Source: Xanthomonas sp. Leaf131 (lineage in GTDB: Bacteria; Pseudomonadota; Gammaproteobacteria; Xanthomonadales; Xanthomonadaceae). Taken from it: DNA of 64,000 bases. Shown one piece after another: positions 51,640 through 60,350 of this stretch (the first letter of the stretch is position 1; every line of letters begins with the position of its first letter). The notes under the pieces are model-generated. The model was given only the letters and a program-made list of their open reading frames with translations, ran no database searches and was not told the origin of the DNA. The DNA lies in contig NZ_LMOG01000017.1 of NCBI RefSeq assembly GCF_001423495.1, positions 1 through 64,000 of the forward strand, read 5' to 3'. The position numbers and the translations under genes were made by a program.

Positions 51640-53211
51640 ATGTCCATCGTTCATCGCAGTCTGTTTGTGGCGCTATGCGTCCTGGTGCCCACAGCCGCGC
51701 AGGCACGCAACGAAGCCTTACCTGCACAGCAACGCGAGCAGCAGGTGGCGCAACTGTTCCGTACCGCCGCCGACCAACCTGCCCAGCTGCGTACCTGGCT
51801 GCAGGCCATGCCCAAGGGCGGCGACCTGCACAACCATCTGTCCGGCTCGGTGTATGCCGAGAACTACCTGCAGTGGGCCAGCGCCGATGGCGCCTGCGTG
51901 CAACTGGACGACCTGAGCCTGCGCGCGCCGCCGTGCGGTAAGGGTCAGGAGCCTGCACGCGATCTGGCCACGCGCAATGCCGCGCTGTATGGACGGGTGG
52001 TGGATAGCTTGTCGATGCGCAAGTTCCTGCCCAGCCCATCGCAACCCACCGGACACGATCAGTTCTTCAACACCTTCGGCAAGTTCGACGCGGTGGTGCG
52101 CGCGCGCGTTGCCGACACCGTGGCCGCAGTGCTGGAACAGGCCGCGCGCGACCGCGTGCCTTACGTGGAAATCATCGCCAACCCGCCGCAGATGGATCAG
52201 GCGGCAAAACAGATGCAGGCGTTGCCATGGAAGGGCGAGGACGACGCCGCCAATCTGCGCGCATTGCAAGACGCCTTGCCGCCGCTGGTACAGGCCGCAC
52301 AAGCCGCGCTTGCCGACACCGACGCCCAGGTGCGCCGCGTGCTGCAGTGCGACCTACCCGATGCGCGCCCTGGCTGCCAGGTCACGTATCGCTACGTGCC
52401 TTACGTGTTGCGCGTATTGCCGCAGCCGATGGTATTCGGGCAGATGGCGCTGGCCCACGCGCTGATCGCTGCCGGCGGTAGCCGCGCAGTGGCGTTGAAC
52501 ATCGTCGCGCCCGAAGACAACCCGGTGGCGCTGGCCGACTACGCGCGGCATATGGCGATGTTCCGGTTCTTCGCAACCCGTTATCCCAATGTGCCACTGT
52601 CCTTACATGCCGGCGAGCTGGCATTGGGCCTGGTGCCACCCGCGCAACTGCGCTCGCATATCCGCCAGGCGGTGGACGCTGGCGCACGCCGCATCGGTCA
52701 TGGCGTGGATCTGCCTTACGAAGACGGCATGGATGAACTGCTGCAGCGCATGCGCAGCCAGCAGATTGCGGTGGAGATCAACCTCACCAGCAACGATGTG
52801 ATCCTCGGCGTCAAAGGCGCCGCACATCCACTGGCGATGTATCTGCGCGCCGGTGTGCCGGTGGTGCTATCCACCGACGATGCGGGCGTCTCGCGCGCGG
52901 ACATGACCCACGAGTATCAACGTGCGATACAGGAACAAGGCATCGATTACCCCACGCTCAAGCAGCTGGCCCGCAACGGGCTGACCTACAGTTTCTTGCC
53001 GGGCACCAGCCTGTGGAACGCCGACGGCAAAGCTGCGCAGGCCTGCGCCACCGCGTTGCAGCGCGAAACCGATGATGCTGCGTGCCAGGCATTTCGCCAG
53101 AGCAGCGAGAAGGCACGGCTGCAATGGCAGCTTGAAACCGATCTGGCGCAATACGAGCGCACGCTGTTGCACGTAGGAGCGCGCCCGAGCGCGAACGGGC
53201 TTCACCGGTAA
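51640..53211 (+). CDS. Exported adenosine deaminase-like enzyme (ADGF/CECR1 type)
   Basis: This 523-residue protein has a signal peptide (about 1-24, ending AQA). The MPKGGDLHNHLSGS metal site (His-x-His), SLHAGE, IGHGVDL and STDDAG motifs define the zinc deaminase fold and resemble the secreted ADGF/CECR1 adenosine deaminases. It would act in the periplasm or outside, turning adenosine into inosine. The last 12-13 residues are encoded by a REP palindrome at 53173-53240 and are not expected to be conserved. Confidence 0.85.
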   Translation: MSIVHRSLFVALCVLVPTAAQARNEALPAQQREQQVAQLFRTAADQPAQLRTWLQAMPKGGDLHNHLSGSVYAENYLQWASADGACVQLDDLSLRAPPCGKGQEPARDLATRNAALYGRVVDSLSMRKFLPSPSQPTGHDQFFNTFGKFDAVVRARVADTVAAVLEQAARDRVPYVEIIANPPQMDQAAKQMQALPWKGEDDAANLRALQDALPPLVQAAQAALADTDAQVRRVLQCDLPDARPGCQVTYRYVPYVLRVLPQPMVFGQMALAHALIAAGGSRAVALNIVAPEDNPVALADYARHMAMFRFFATRYPNVPLSLHAGELALGLVPPAQLRSHIRQAVDAGARRIGHGVDLPYEDGMDELLQRMRSQQIAVEINLTSNDVILGVKGAAHPLAMYLRAGVPVVLSTDDAGVSRADMTHEYQRAIQEQGIDYPTLKQLARNGLTYSFLPGTSLWNADGKAAQACATALQRETDDAACQAFRQSSEKARLQWQLETDLAQYERTLLHVGARPSANGLHR

Positions 53212-53240
53212 CGCCATATCGCGCGCAGGCACGCTCCTAC
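53173..53240. repeat. REP palindrome overlapping the deaminase 3' end
   Basis: GTAGGAGCGCGCCCGAGCGCG and CGCGCGCAGGCACGCTCCTAC flank ACGGGCTTCACCGGTAACGCC, matching the elements at 36106 and 45774. The left arm and centre are translated as the end of the deaminase, and the TAA of its centre (GGTAAC) provides the stop codon. (Arms begin GTAGGAGCGC and end GCTCCTAC.). Confidence 0.75.
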
Positions 53241-53291
53241 ACACGCAGCTTCTGCTGCAATGCATTCCCTACCCTCCATGACCACAACGCA

Positions 53292-54476
53292 ATGACCGAC
53301 ACGCCCCACGCTCCCTCCAAACGCCGCGTCATTCTCGAAGACGACATCGACGGCTTCACCCCCGCGCAGCTGCTGTTGTTGCAATCGCCCGAGGTGCAGG
53401 TGCTGGGCATCAGCGCGGTGAGCGGCAACATCTGGCGCGATGAGGTGCTCGCACATAGCTGCCGTCTGCTGGAACTGTCCGGCCAGCCGCAGATTCCGGT
53501 ACTACCCGGCCCGGTGCATCCGCTGCTCAACAGCGAGCTCGCCACCGAGCGTTGGGAAGCGCTGTACGGCAAGCTGGTCTGGAAAGGTGCATGGACCAAG
53601 CACTGGGTGGATGGCGACACCGTGCAGAGCGCACCGCGTTATCACGCACACGACGTGGTGCCCGACCTGCCGTTGGGCAATCCCAGCGTGGTGCGCGCCT
53701 CCGACGAACCGGCTGCGTTGTTCATGCTGCGCATGGTGCGCCTGTATCCGGGCGAGGTGAGCATCATTGCGACCGGCCCATTGACCAATCTGGCACTCGC
53801 GCAATCGCTGGATCCGGCCTTCGCCACACTGGCGCGCGAGCTGGTCTACATGGGCGGCAGCCTCAACCCGCGGCAGCAACGCAACAGTGTCAGCGCACAG
53901 CAATTCGCGCGCGAATTCGTCAACTCGCCACGCCGCGAATTCAATCTCCGCTGGGATCCGGAAGCGGCCAGCATCGTCATGCGTGCGCCCTGGAACAAGA
54001 TCACCATGGTGCCGGTGGATCCATCCACTGCAACCGAACTCACGCCCGAGTTGCTGACGCGCATGAGCGCGGCCGACACCAGCATCGGCCACGCATTGCG
54101 TCGCCGCGAAACCGGTTTTCCGATGTGGGATGAGCTGGCCACTGCGGTGTGGTTGCGCCCCGAGTTGGCAACGCACACCGAAACGCTCTATGTCGATACC
54201 AACACCGCATTCGATGCCGGGTACGGCGATGTGCTGTCGTGGGCACCGGGCTACCAACCTGGACTGGGCGAGCAGGCGCAGACGGTGGTGCATGCTGTGG
54301 ATGTGGAAGCGTTTGAGCAGCTATTGGTCGACCACCTCACTGCGCCGCAACAACCAGCAGTGGGATTGCCGCTCCCCCTTCTCCCTCCGGGAGAAGGTGC
54401 CCGAAGGGCGGATGAGGGTACGTCAGCTGATAAAAACGCTGCGCCAGTAGAGTACGAAAACGAGCAAGCTAAATGA
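53292..54476 (+). CDS. Divergent nucleoside hydrolase (IUNH family)
   Basis: This 394-residue protein has the inosine-uridine nucleosidase fold. The C-terminal NLRWDPEAASIV motif (Asn-x3-Asp-Pro-Glu-Ala-Ala) is intact. The N-terminal calcium site, normally DxDxxxDD, reads EDDIDGFTPA, so some metal ligands are changed. It should release a purine base from inosine or related nucleosides, following the deaminase. Residues about 360-376 are encoded by a palindromic repeat, giving a nonconserved tail. Confidence 0.78.
   Translation: MTDTPHAPSKRRVILEDDIDGFTPAQLLLLQSPEVQVLGISAVSGNIWRDEVLAHSCRLLELSGQPQIPVLPGPVHPLLNSELATERWEALYGKLVWKGAWTKHWVDGDTVQSAPRYHAHDVVPDLPLGNPSVVRASDEPAALFMLRMVRLYPGEVSIIATGPLTNLALAQSLDPAFATLARELVYMGGSLNPRQQRNSVSAQQFAREFVNSPRREFNLRWDPEAASIVMRAPWNKITMVPVDPSTATELTPELLTRMSAADTSIGHALRRRETGFPMWDELATAVWLRPELATHTETLYVDTNTAFDAGYGDVLSWAPGYQPGLGEQAQTVVHAVDVEAFEQLLVDHLTAPQQPAVGLPLPLLPPGEGARRADEGTSADKNAAPVEYENEQAK
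54374..54419. repeat. CCCTTCTCCC/GGGAGAAGG repeat inside a coding region
   Basis: CCCCTTCTCCC-TCC-GGGAGAAGG followed by GGGCGGATGAGGGT is the usual intergenic repeat of xanthomonads. Here it is read as Pro-Leu-Pro-Leu-Leu-Pro-Pro-Gly-Glu-Gly near the end of the nucleoside hydrolase. Confidence 0.7.
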
Positions 54477-54506
54477 GCAGCTGACACACCTGCGCCTACA
54501 CCGGGG

Positions 54507-54546
54507 CACCCTCACCCCAACCCCTCTCCCGGCGGGAGAGGGGCTC
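54507..54546. repeat. CACCCTCACCCC palindromic repeat
   Basis: CACCCTCACCCCAACCCCTC followed by TCCCGGCGGGAGAGGGGCTC forms a CCCCTCTCCC/GGGAGAGGGG hairpin 30 bases after the nucleoside hydrolase stop. It is the same family as the copies at 39094 and 47810, and is a likely transcript end. Confidence 0.65.
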
Positions 54547-54592
54547 GACCGACACCCGCACCCGCACCACTCCCAGCAACCAAGGTGACTCC

Positions 54593-56053
54593 ATGCAACT
54601 CCCAGCGCAGTGGCAGGCCGGCATCGATCGCAACACCGAGGTGCTGCGTGGTCACGCGCAGCTGCTCGCCAGCTTCAACGCACCGCGCCCCGCATCACCG
54701 GACACAACCACTCCGCGCGGGCAGATCGCCTCCATCGTCAGCACCACGCGCAGCCAGCCCACGCTGGCCGCACGCCATGCCACCCAGACGCTCGCGCGCA
54801 TCCACCAGGCCAACGACGGCCTGCGCGCGATCACCCGTCTGCTGCCCGCACGCGCCGCCGCCGATGCCGCGCGCGTGCAGGCTGCGCTGGCCGGTGGCAG
54901 CGATGGCGGTGCGTTGGCCGGGGTGTCGTTCGTGGTCAAGGATCTGTTCGATATCGCCGGCCAGGTCACCACCGCTGGTGCAGTGGTCCGCGCGCAGTGC
55001 GCTCCGGCCACCCGCGATGCGGCCGTGGTGCAACGGTTGAGCGATGCCGGCGCGGTGCTGGTGGGTACCGCCAACATGGACGAGTTCGCCTATGGGTTCG
55101 CCACCGTCAACGCGCACTACGGCACCACCGCCAACCCGCACGATCACCGCCATCTGGCCGGTGGCTCGTCGGGCGGCTCGGCTGCCGCGGTGGCCGCCGG
55201 GCTGGTGCCATTCGCGCTGGGTTCGGACACCAACGGTTCCATCCGCGTGCCGGCCGCGCTATGCGGTGTGTACGGCCTGCGCCCCACCCACGGCGCGTTG
55301 CCGCTGGACGGCGTGTTCGGCTTCGTCGATGCACTGGATGTGGTCGGCCCGTTCGCCACCTCCATCGCCGATCTACGCCGCGTCCATGAAGTGATGCTTG
55401 GTCACGCGCTTGCTTCCTGCACCGCCGGCAGCTTGCGTATCGCACGCCTGGGCGGCTGGTTCCAACGCAATCTCGATCCCGAACTCGATGCCGGCCTGGG
55501 CGCATTGCTCACCGCCTGCAACAGCACCACCGTCGTCGAATTACCCGAAGCAGAGCGCGCCCGCGCCGCCGCCTTCGTGCTTACCGCTGCCGAAGGCGGC
55601 CACCGTCATCGCGCCGGTTTGAGCACGCATGCCGAGCAGTTCGACCCGGCCACACGCGACCGCCTGCTCGCCGGCCTGCAATTGCCCGCCAGCGCGGTGG
55701 CCGATGCACACCGCTTCGCGCAGTGGTTTGGCGCCGCCATGCAACGCCTGTGGGACGAAGTGGATGTGTTGATCGCGCCAACCACACCGTGCGTGGCACC
55801 GCGCATCGATCAGGACAGCATCCAGATCGATGGCCTGCCGGTGTCTGCGCGCGCCAACCTGGGCATCTTCACCCAGCCGCTCGGCCTGGCCGCGTGTCCC
55901 GTGCTGGCCGCCCCCTTACCGCGCCCCGGCCGCCTGCCGCTGGGCGTGCAATTGATTGCCGCGCCCGGCCGCGAAGACCGCTTGTTCGCACTCGCCGCGC
56001 AACTCGAACGCGACGGCCTGCTCGCCTTCAGTCCACCGGCGCAGACGCACTGA
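54593..56053 (+). CDS. AtzE-family amidase with apparent N-terminal AtzG (HpxX-HpxY) fusion
   Basis: This 486-residue protein has the amidase-signature triad: Lys116 (FVVKDLFD), cis-Ser192/193 (GGSSGG) and nucleophile Ser216 (TNGSIRVP). The first 35 residues (QWQAGIDRNTEVLRGHAQLLASF) resemble the second half of AtzG/HpxX, normally a separate small subunit, followed by a linker and the AtzE-like start (RGQIASIVS). The family hydrolyses 1-carboxybiuret or hpx-pathway amides. It overlaps hpxW by one base and is the first of the two. Confidence 0.8.
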   Translation: MQLPAQWQAGIDRNTEVLRGHAQLLASFNAPRPASPDTTTPRGQIASIVSTTRSQPTLAARHATQTLARIHQANDGLRAITRLLPARAAADAARVQAALAGGSDGGALAGVSFVVKDLFDIAGQVTTAGAVVRAQCAPATRDAAVVQRLSDAGAVLVGTANMDEFAYGFATVNAHYGTTANPHDHRHLAGGSSGGSAAAVAAGLVPFALGSDTNGSIRVPAALCGVYGLRPTHGALPLDGVFGFVDALDVVGPFATSIADLRRVHEVMLGHALASCTAGSLRIARLGGWFQRNLDPELDAGLGALLTACNSTTVVELPEAERARAAAFVLTAAEGGHRHRAGLSTHAEQFDPATRDRLLAGLQLPASAVADAHRFAQWFGAAMQRLWDEVDVLIAPTTPCVAPRIDQDSIQIDGLPVSARANLGIFTQPLGLAACPVLAAPLPRPGRLPLGVQLIAAPGREDRLFALAAQLERDGLLAFSPPAQTH

Positions 56054-57633
56054 TGCTGCACACCTTACGCGCGCGTCGCGGCATGGTCGTGGCCCCGCAT
56101 CATCTGGCCGCACAGGCCGGGCGCGATATCTTGCGCGACGGCGGCAACGCCATCGAAGCCGCCGTCGCCACCGCCGCCTGCCTGGCCGTGGTGTACCCGC
56201 ACATGACCGGTATCGGTGGCGACGGCTTCTGGCTCATCCACGAACCCGACGGCCGCGTACACGCCATCGACGCCTGCGGCCGCGCCGCGCAAGCCGCAAC
56301 CTTGGACTTCTATCGCGGCCACAGCAGCATTCCGTGGCGCGGCCCCGGCGCGGCCAATACCGTGGCCGGCACCGTCTCCGGCTGGGCGCTCGCGCTGCAA
56401 CACGCAGGCGGCACGCTATCGCTGCAACGCGTGTTGCAGGACGCCATCCACCATGCCAGCGAGGGCGTGCCGGTCACGCTGGGCGGCGCGCACATCGCCG
56501 CCAGCAAGAGCGCCGAACTGCGCGTGCAACCCGGCGCCTACGCCAGCATCTTCGAGCCACACGGCGCGCCCCTGCACGAAGGCGCACTGCTGCAACAGCC
56601 GCACCTCGCACGCACCTTGCAACGGCTCGCCGACCAAGGCCTGACGAGTTTCTATCGCGGCGCACTGGCCGACGACATCGCCGCCGACCTGCAGGCACTC
56701 GGCAGCCCGCTCAACGCGCACGACCTCGCAAGCCACCATGCCGACCCCAGCGTGCCGCTCTCGGTCGCCATCCACGGCGCGCGCCTCTACAACCACGCAC
56801 CGCCCACGCAAGGCCTCGCTTCACTGCTGATCCTCGCCTTGTTCGATCGTCTGCATGCCGAACAGCCCGACAGCTACGCGCATCTCCACGGCCTGATCGA
56901 AGCCACCAAACAAGCCTTCCTGATCCGCGATGCGCACGTCGGCGACCCTGCCTGGATGTCGCTCGACGCACAAGCGCTACTCGACGACAGCGCCGCACTC
57001 GACGCGCTCGTCGCACGCATCGACATGACCACCGCACTACCCTGGCCACAGCCCTCGCAGGCCGGCGACACCGTCTGGTTCGGCGCCATCGACGCGCACG
57101 GCCGCGCCGTCAGTTGCATCCAGTCCACCTATTTCGAATTCGGTTCCGGCCTGGTGCTCCCGCGCACCGGCATCACCTGGCAAAACCGCGGCTGCAGCTT
57201 CCGCCTCGCCGCCGACGGCTGGAACGCACTCGCCCCGGGGCGCAAACCCTTCCATACCCTCAACCCGGCGCTAGCCACCTTCGACGATGGCCGCGTCATG
57301 GCCTACGGCACCATGGGCGGCGAAGGCCAACCACAGACCCAGGCCGCCATATTTTCCCGCTACGCCCGCTTCGGCGTAGCGCTGCAACAGGCGATCACCG
57401 CGCCGCGCTGGTTGCTCGGCCGCACCTGGGGCGAAGACAGCACCTCGCTGAAACTGGAAGACCGCTTTGATCCAACGGTGGTGCAAGCATTGCGCGATGC
57501 CGGACATGCGGTGGAGCTGTTGCCCTCTTACACATCGATCATGGGACACGCAGGCGCATTGTTGCGCGAGGTGGATGGCGTGATCAGCGGAGCAAGCGAT
57601 CCGCGCTCCGATGGTGCGGTGGCTGGGTGGTGA
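56053..57633 (+). CDS. hpxW: Gamma-glutamyltranspeptidase-like oxamate amidohydrolase HpxW
   Basis: This 526-residue Ntn-hydrolase of the GGT fold has the autoprocessing nucleophile at Thr340 (AGDTVWFGAIDAHG). There is no signal peptide, unlike periplasmic GGTs. GGNAIEAAVAT and HMTGIGGDGFWLI are typical of the HpxW branch, which hydrolyses oxamate at the end of the hpx purine route. The start codon overlaps the amidase stop (TGATG), so the two are translationally coupled. Confidence 0.75.
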   Translation: MLHTLRARRGMVVAPHHLAAQAGRDILRDGGNAIEAAVATAACLAVVYPHMTGIGGDGFWLIHEPDGRVHAIDACGRAAQAATLDFYRGHSSIPWRGPGAANTVAGTVSGWALALQHAGGTLSLQRVLQDAIHHASEGVPVTLGGAHIAASKSAELRVQPGAYASIFEPHGAPLHEGALLQQPHLARTLQRLADQGLTSFYRGALADDIAADLQALGSPLNAHDLASHHADPSVPLSVAIHGARLYNHAPPTQGLASLLILALFDRLHAEQPDSYAHLHGLIEATKQAFLIRDAHVGDPAWMSLDAQALLDDSAALDALVARIDMTTALPWPQPSQAGDTVWFGAIDAHGRAVSCIQSTYFEFGSGLVLPRTGITWQNRGCSFRLAADGWNALAPGRKPFHTLNPALATFDDGRVMAYGTMGGEGQPQTQAAIFSRYARFGVALQQAITAPRWLLGRTWGEDSTSLKLEDRFDPTVVQALRDAGHAVELLPSYTSIMGHAGALLREVDGVISGASDPRSDGAVAGW

Positions 57634-57963
57634 TGGTTGGGGCTAGTTGCCGTTTCCTGCATCTGCATTCGTGACGGGCAGATGTTGCTGCCAGCCAATC
57701 AAGCCATCGCGTCAAAGAGTCAGAGCGTCAGATTGCACGACAGCAGAGGCTAGCGCTCAGGATCAAGACTCCAGCCGGAGCACGCCGACGGGGTGAACAT
57801 GTCATAGACTCAGGGCATGCTCTCCAAGGCGACCATGGCGGACTCAACCACATCCATCACTGGATAGAACGCACCTGCTTTCTTGGGCATGCGGGGCGAT
57901 GTGTAGGCACTTCGTCACGCTTATTTCGACACACGCGTTAGACCTTTCACCAAGGAGAGCCAC
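57634..57963. other. Intergenic region before the GvpU-like gene
   Basis: About 330 bp, with no gene seen. The promoter of the GvpU-like/lipase pair should lie in its right half. No terminator with a T-run is visible after hpxW. Confidence 0.4.
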
Positions 57964-58422
57964 ATGACAGAGCAAGACGACAATCAACCCAAGCTGGAAG
58001 ACGTCAAGCTGGCGTTCGATGGCCAGAGCCTGGATTGGTATCTGCAAAAGCTGGTCGCCACCGTCAATAGTTCGAACGTGCAGTTCGGCATTACGCTGTT
58101 TGTCGAAGGCATCATCGTTTCTGGCCAGCTGGTCAGCGGCAAGCAGTACTTCGAGGCATTCGCGCAGGAATTTTCTGCGGCCTATCCCGGCAGCGCCGAA
58201 GAAAAAGAAGATATCCGTCGCGCGTTTGCCAGCCATGCCAGCATCTACGACACGGAAGAGGACGCTCAGCAGAGCAGTACGCCTCCGCAGTTCCTTCACC
58301 TGATCGAGTCGCGTTGCTTCTCGCCCGGCGGCCAGCCATTGCCCAGCAACCGTGGTGTGCTGTGGCGCGGCAAAGTGAATGCCGTCTCCGGTTTCACCCT
58401 GGGGTCGCTCTCGGCAGATTAG
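57964..58422 (+). CDS. GvpU-like protein
   Basis: This 152-residue acidic protein has WYLQKLVATVNSSNVQFGITLFVEGIIVSGQLVSGKQYFEAF (outlined, residues 24-67). This resembles GvpU, an accessory of gas-vesicle clusters that also occurs alone. Here no other gvp gene is present. AAGGAG lies seven bases before ATG. It is followed 185 bases later by the lipase gene. A chaperone-like or membrane-associated role is possible but unknown. Confidence 0.65.
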   Translation: MTEQDDNQPKLEDVKLAFDGQSLDWYLQKLVATVNSSNVQFGITLFVEGIIVSGQLVSGKQYFEAFAQEFSAAYPGSAEEKEDIRRAFASHASIYDTEEDAQQSSTPPQFLHLIESRCFSPGGQPLPSNRGVLWRGKVNAVSGFTLGSLSAD

Positions 58423-58607
58423 GCCTGGCAAGCTCTGTCGTCGTGTGAGGTGCACGTCATCTCACACCGGACTATCTGAAAGATCGGCAAGAGCGCCCTC
58501 CGCTGCGCGACGCGATCTGTGCGCAACGCCACGTGGCGATTGGATCCGCAGACGCTAGGCTTCTGACGGCGCTTTGAAAGGGCCAAACGCCACACAGGGA
58601 GAACACC

Positions 58608-60200
58608 ATGGCGACATTCAGCGTGGCAATCGATCCACTGGGCGCAGCCCAAAGCGAGACCTCGTCGGATGCGGTCGGCATCTGTCTCTCCGGCGGTGGC
58701 AGCCGTGCACTGTCGTGTGCGTTGGGTCAACTGCGCGGGCTACGCTCCCTGGGGCTTCTGGACAAGGTGGCCGCGATCTCTTCGGTGTCCGGCGGGACAT
58801 GGGCCAATGTGTTGTTCACCTATCTGCCGACGTCGATCAGCGATGACGACTTCCTTGGGCCGGTGGTGCTGGATCCATCGCAACTCACCTTGGACGAGTT
58901 GGGGAAGATGGGCAGCAACAATCTCGGCCAGGTGCCATACCGGCTCGGCACGTTGCCGATCGTCGCTGAACTGGCCGAGTACCGGCTGAGCAAACGCTAC
59001 GCGCCGGCGGATATGTGGCAGGCGGTGATCGGCAAGCTGGTACTGAAGGATTTCGGCTTGTGGAATCCGGATGCCACAGGCGTGGATCCACGTTATTTCA
59101 CCGGCACGACGCAGTATCTGGCGGAAGGCCCGCTGCTACGCAATCCGCAGTTGACCAGCGACAACTTCTACACCATCCGCGACGGGCGGCCGTTGCCGAT
59201 CTTCAATACCTCTGTCTTCATCAACGACAGCGTGACCTCGGATCTGGTGCCGTTCGAAGCCAACTGGTTGCTTGGCGTGCGTGGCGTTTTCAACCAGCCT
59301 GAGCAACTCGGGGTCATGGGCGGAGGCCTGATCGAGTCGTTCGCGATGGGCAGCGATTACGTCGCCGACGCTGGTGCCGACGGAGTCACCACCAGCGTGC
59401 CGCCGCGCGTCTTCAGCCTCAACGACATCGCCGGTTGCAGCAGCATGGCGCCGGCGCAGGACTTCGAAGAGAAGTTTCCCGAGATCAATGGCCTGGTGCC
59501 ACGTTATCCGTACTGGCCGGTCGATGGTCGTGAGAGCCAACCGACGCTAAGTTACCGCTTCGCCGACGGCGGCAACCTGGAGAACCTGGGCATCATGCCG
59601 CTGCTGGCACGCGGTATTGCGCGCCTGCTGGTATTCGTCAATTCCGATCAAGGGGTGAACATCGACCCGGAATCAGGCGAAACCGTGGTTGCCGACGACC
59701 TGCCGCCGCTGTTCGGGCTGCAGCCGTTCTGCGAGAAAACCCGCAGCTATCCGGCATACGCCAACGAGCAATTGTGCGAAGACGCCAACGGCATGTTCCG
59801 TCACAACCAGGTGTTCGACACCGCCGCATTCGATGCATTGAAACAGGGGCTGCTGGCAGCCAAAAAATCCGGTGGCGCGCTGCTGGTACGGCAGACCTTG
59901 CGCGTGCTGGCAAACAGCTGGTTCAACGTGCCGGCGCAGCAGTCGGTCGAGGTGCTGTGGGTGTACAACGATCTGGTGCGTGCATGGTGGAAGCAATTGC
60001 CGGATGAAACGCAGATTGAGCTGGATCTGCAAAGCGTGGACGATTTTCCGCTCTATGGCACGGTCACCCAACTGCATCTGTCCTACACGTTGGTCAACGC
60101 ACTGGCGCACCTGAGTTGCTGGAACCTTGCCTCCGACAGCACGGCGGGCAATCCCAACGGGCAGAGCAATGCCGATGTGGTGCGTGGCATGTTTGCATGA
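58608..60200 (+). CDS. cPLA2/patatin-like phospholipase
   Basis: This 530-residue protein has an oxyanion loop GGGSRAL near residue 30, a nucleophile in VSGGTWAN near residue 60 (SGGTW, close to SGGSW of cytosolic phospholipase A2 rather than GXSXG of bacterial patatins), and a catalytic Asp in ADGGNLENLG near 328. It has no signal peptide. A type VI or other effector role is possible, but no vgrG or T6SS gene is adjacent. AGGGAG precedes the ATG. Confidence 0.72.
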   Translation: MATFSVAIDPLGAAQSETSSDAVGICLSGGGSRALSCALGQLRGLRSLGLLDKVAAISSVSGGTWANVLFTYLPTSISDDDFLGPVVLDPSQLTLDELGKMGSNNLGQVPYRLGTLPIVAELAEYRLSKRYAPADMWQAVIGKLVLKDFGLWNPDATGVDPRYFTGTTQYLAEGPLLRNPQLTSDNFYTIRDGRPLPIFNTSVFINDSVTSDLVPFEANWLLGVRGVFNQPEQLGVMGGGLIESFAMGSDYVADAGADGVTTSVPPRVFSLNDIAGCSSMAPAQDFEEKFPEINGLVPRYPYWPVDGRESQPTLSYRFADGGNLENLGIMPLLARGIARLLVFVNSDQGVNIDPESGETVVADDLPPLFGLQPFCEKTRSYPAYANEQLCEDANGMFRHNQVFDTAAFDALKQGLLAAKKSGGALLVRQTLRVLANSWFNVPAQQSVEVLWVYNDLVRAWWKQLPDETQIELDLQSVDDFPLYGTVTQLHLSYTLVNALAHLSCWNLASDSTAGNPNGQSNADVVRGMFA

Positions 60201-60350
60201 TGCGTGCGCAGCGATGTGGCAGCCAATGCAGCCACTCACCAAACCGGGCCGGAGCGCCCTTTACCAGACAGCATCTGCCTGCAAAGAACGCTCCAACCCC
60301 GCGCTGATGCCAATGCCAGCTGCGAATAACAGGCCGCATTGGCACGCCAC

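Noticed and set aside
57964..58422. Gas vesicle gene cluster
   Set aside because: Only one GvpU-like gene is present. No gvpA, gvpN or other structural gene is in the neighbourhood.
58608..60200. Type VI secretion effector-immunity module
   Set aside because: No vgrG, PAAR, hcp or adaptor gene lies near the lipase. A cPLA2-like enzyme alone does not show it.
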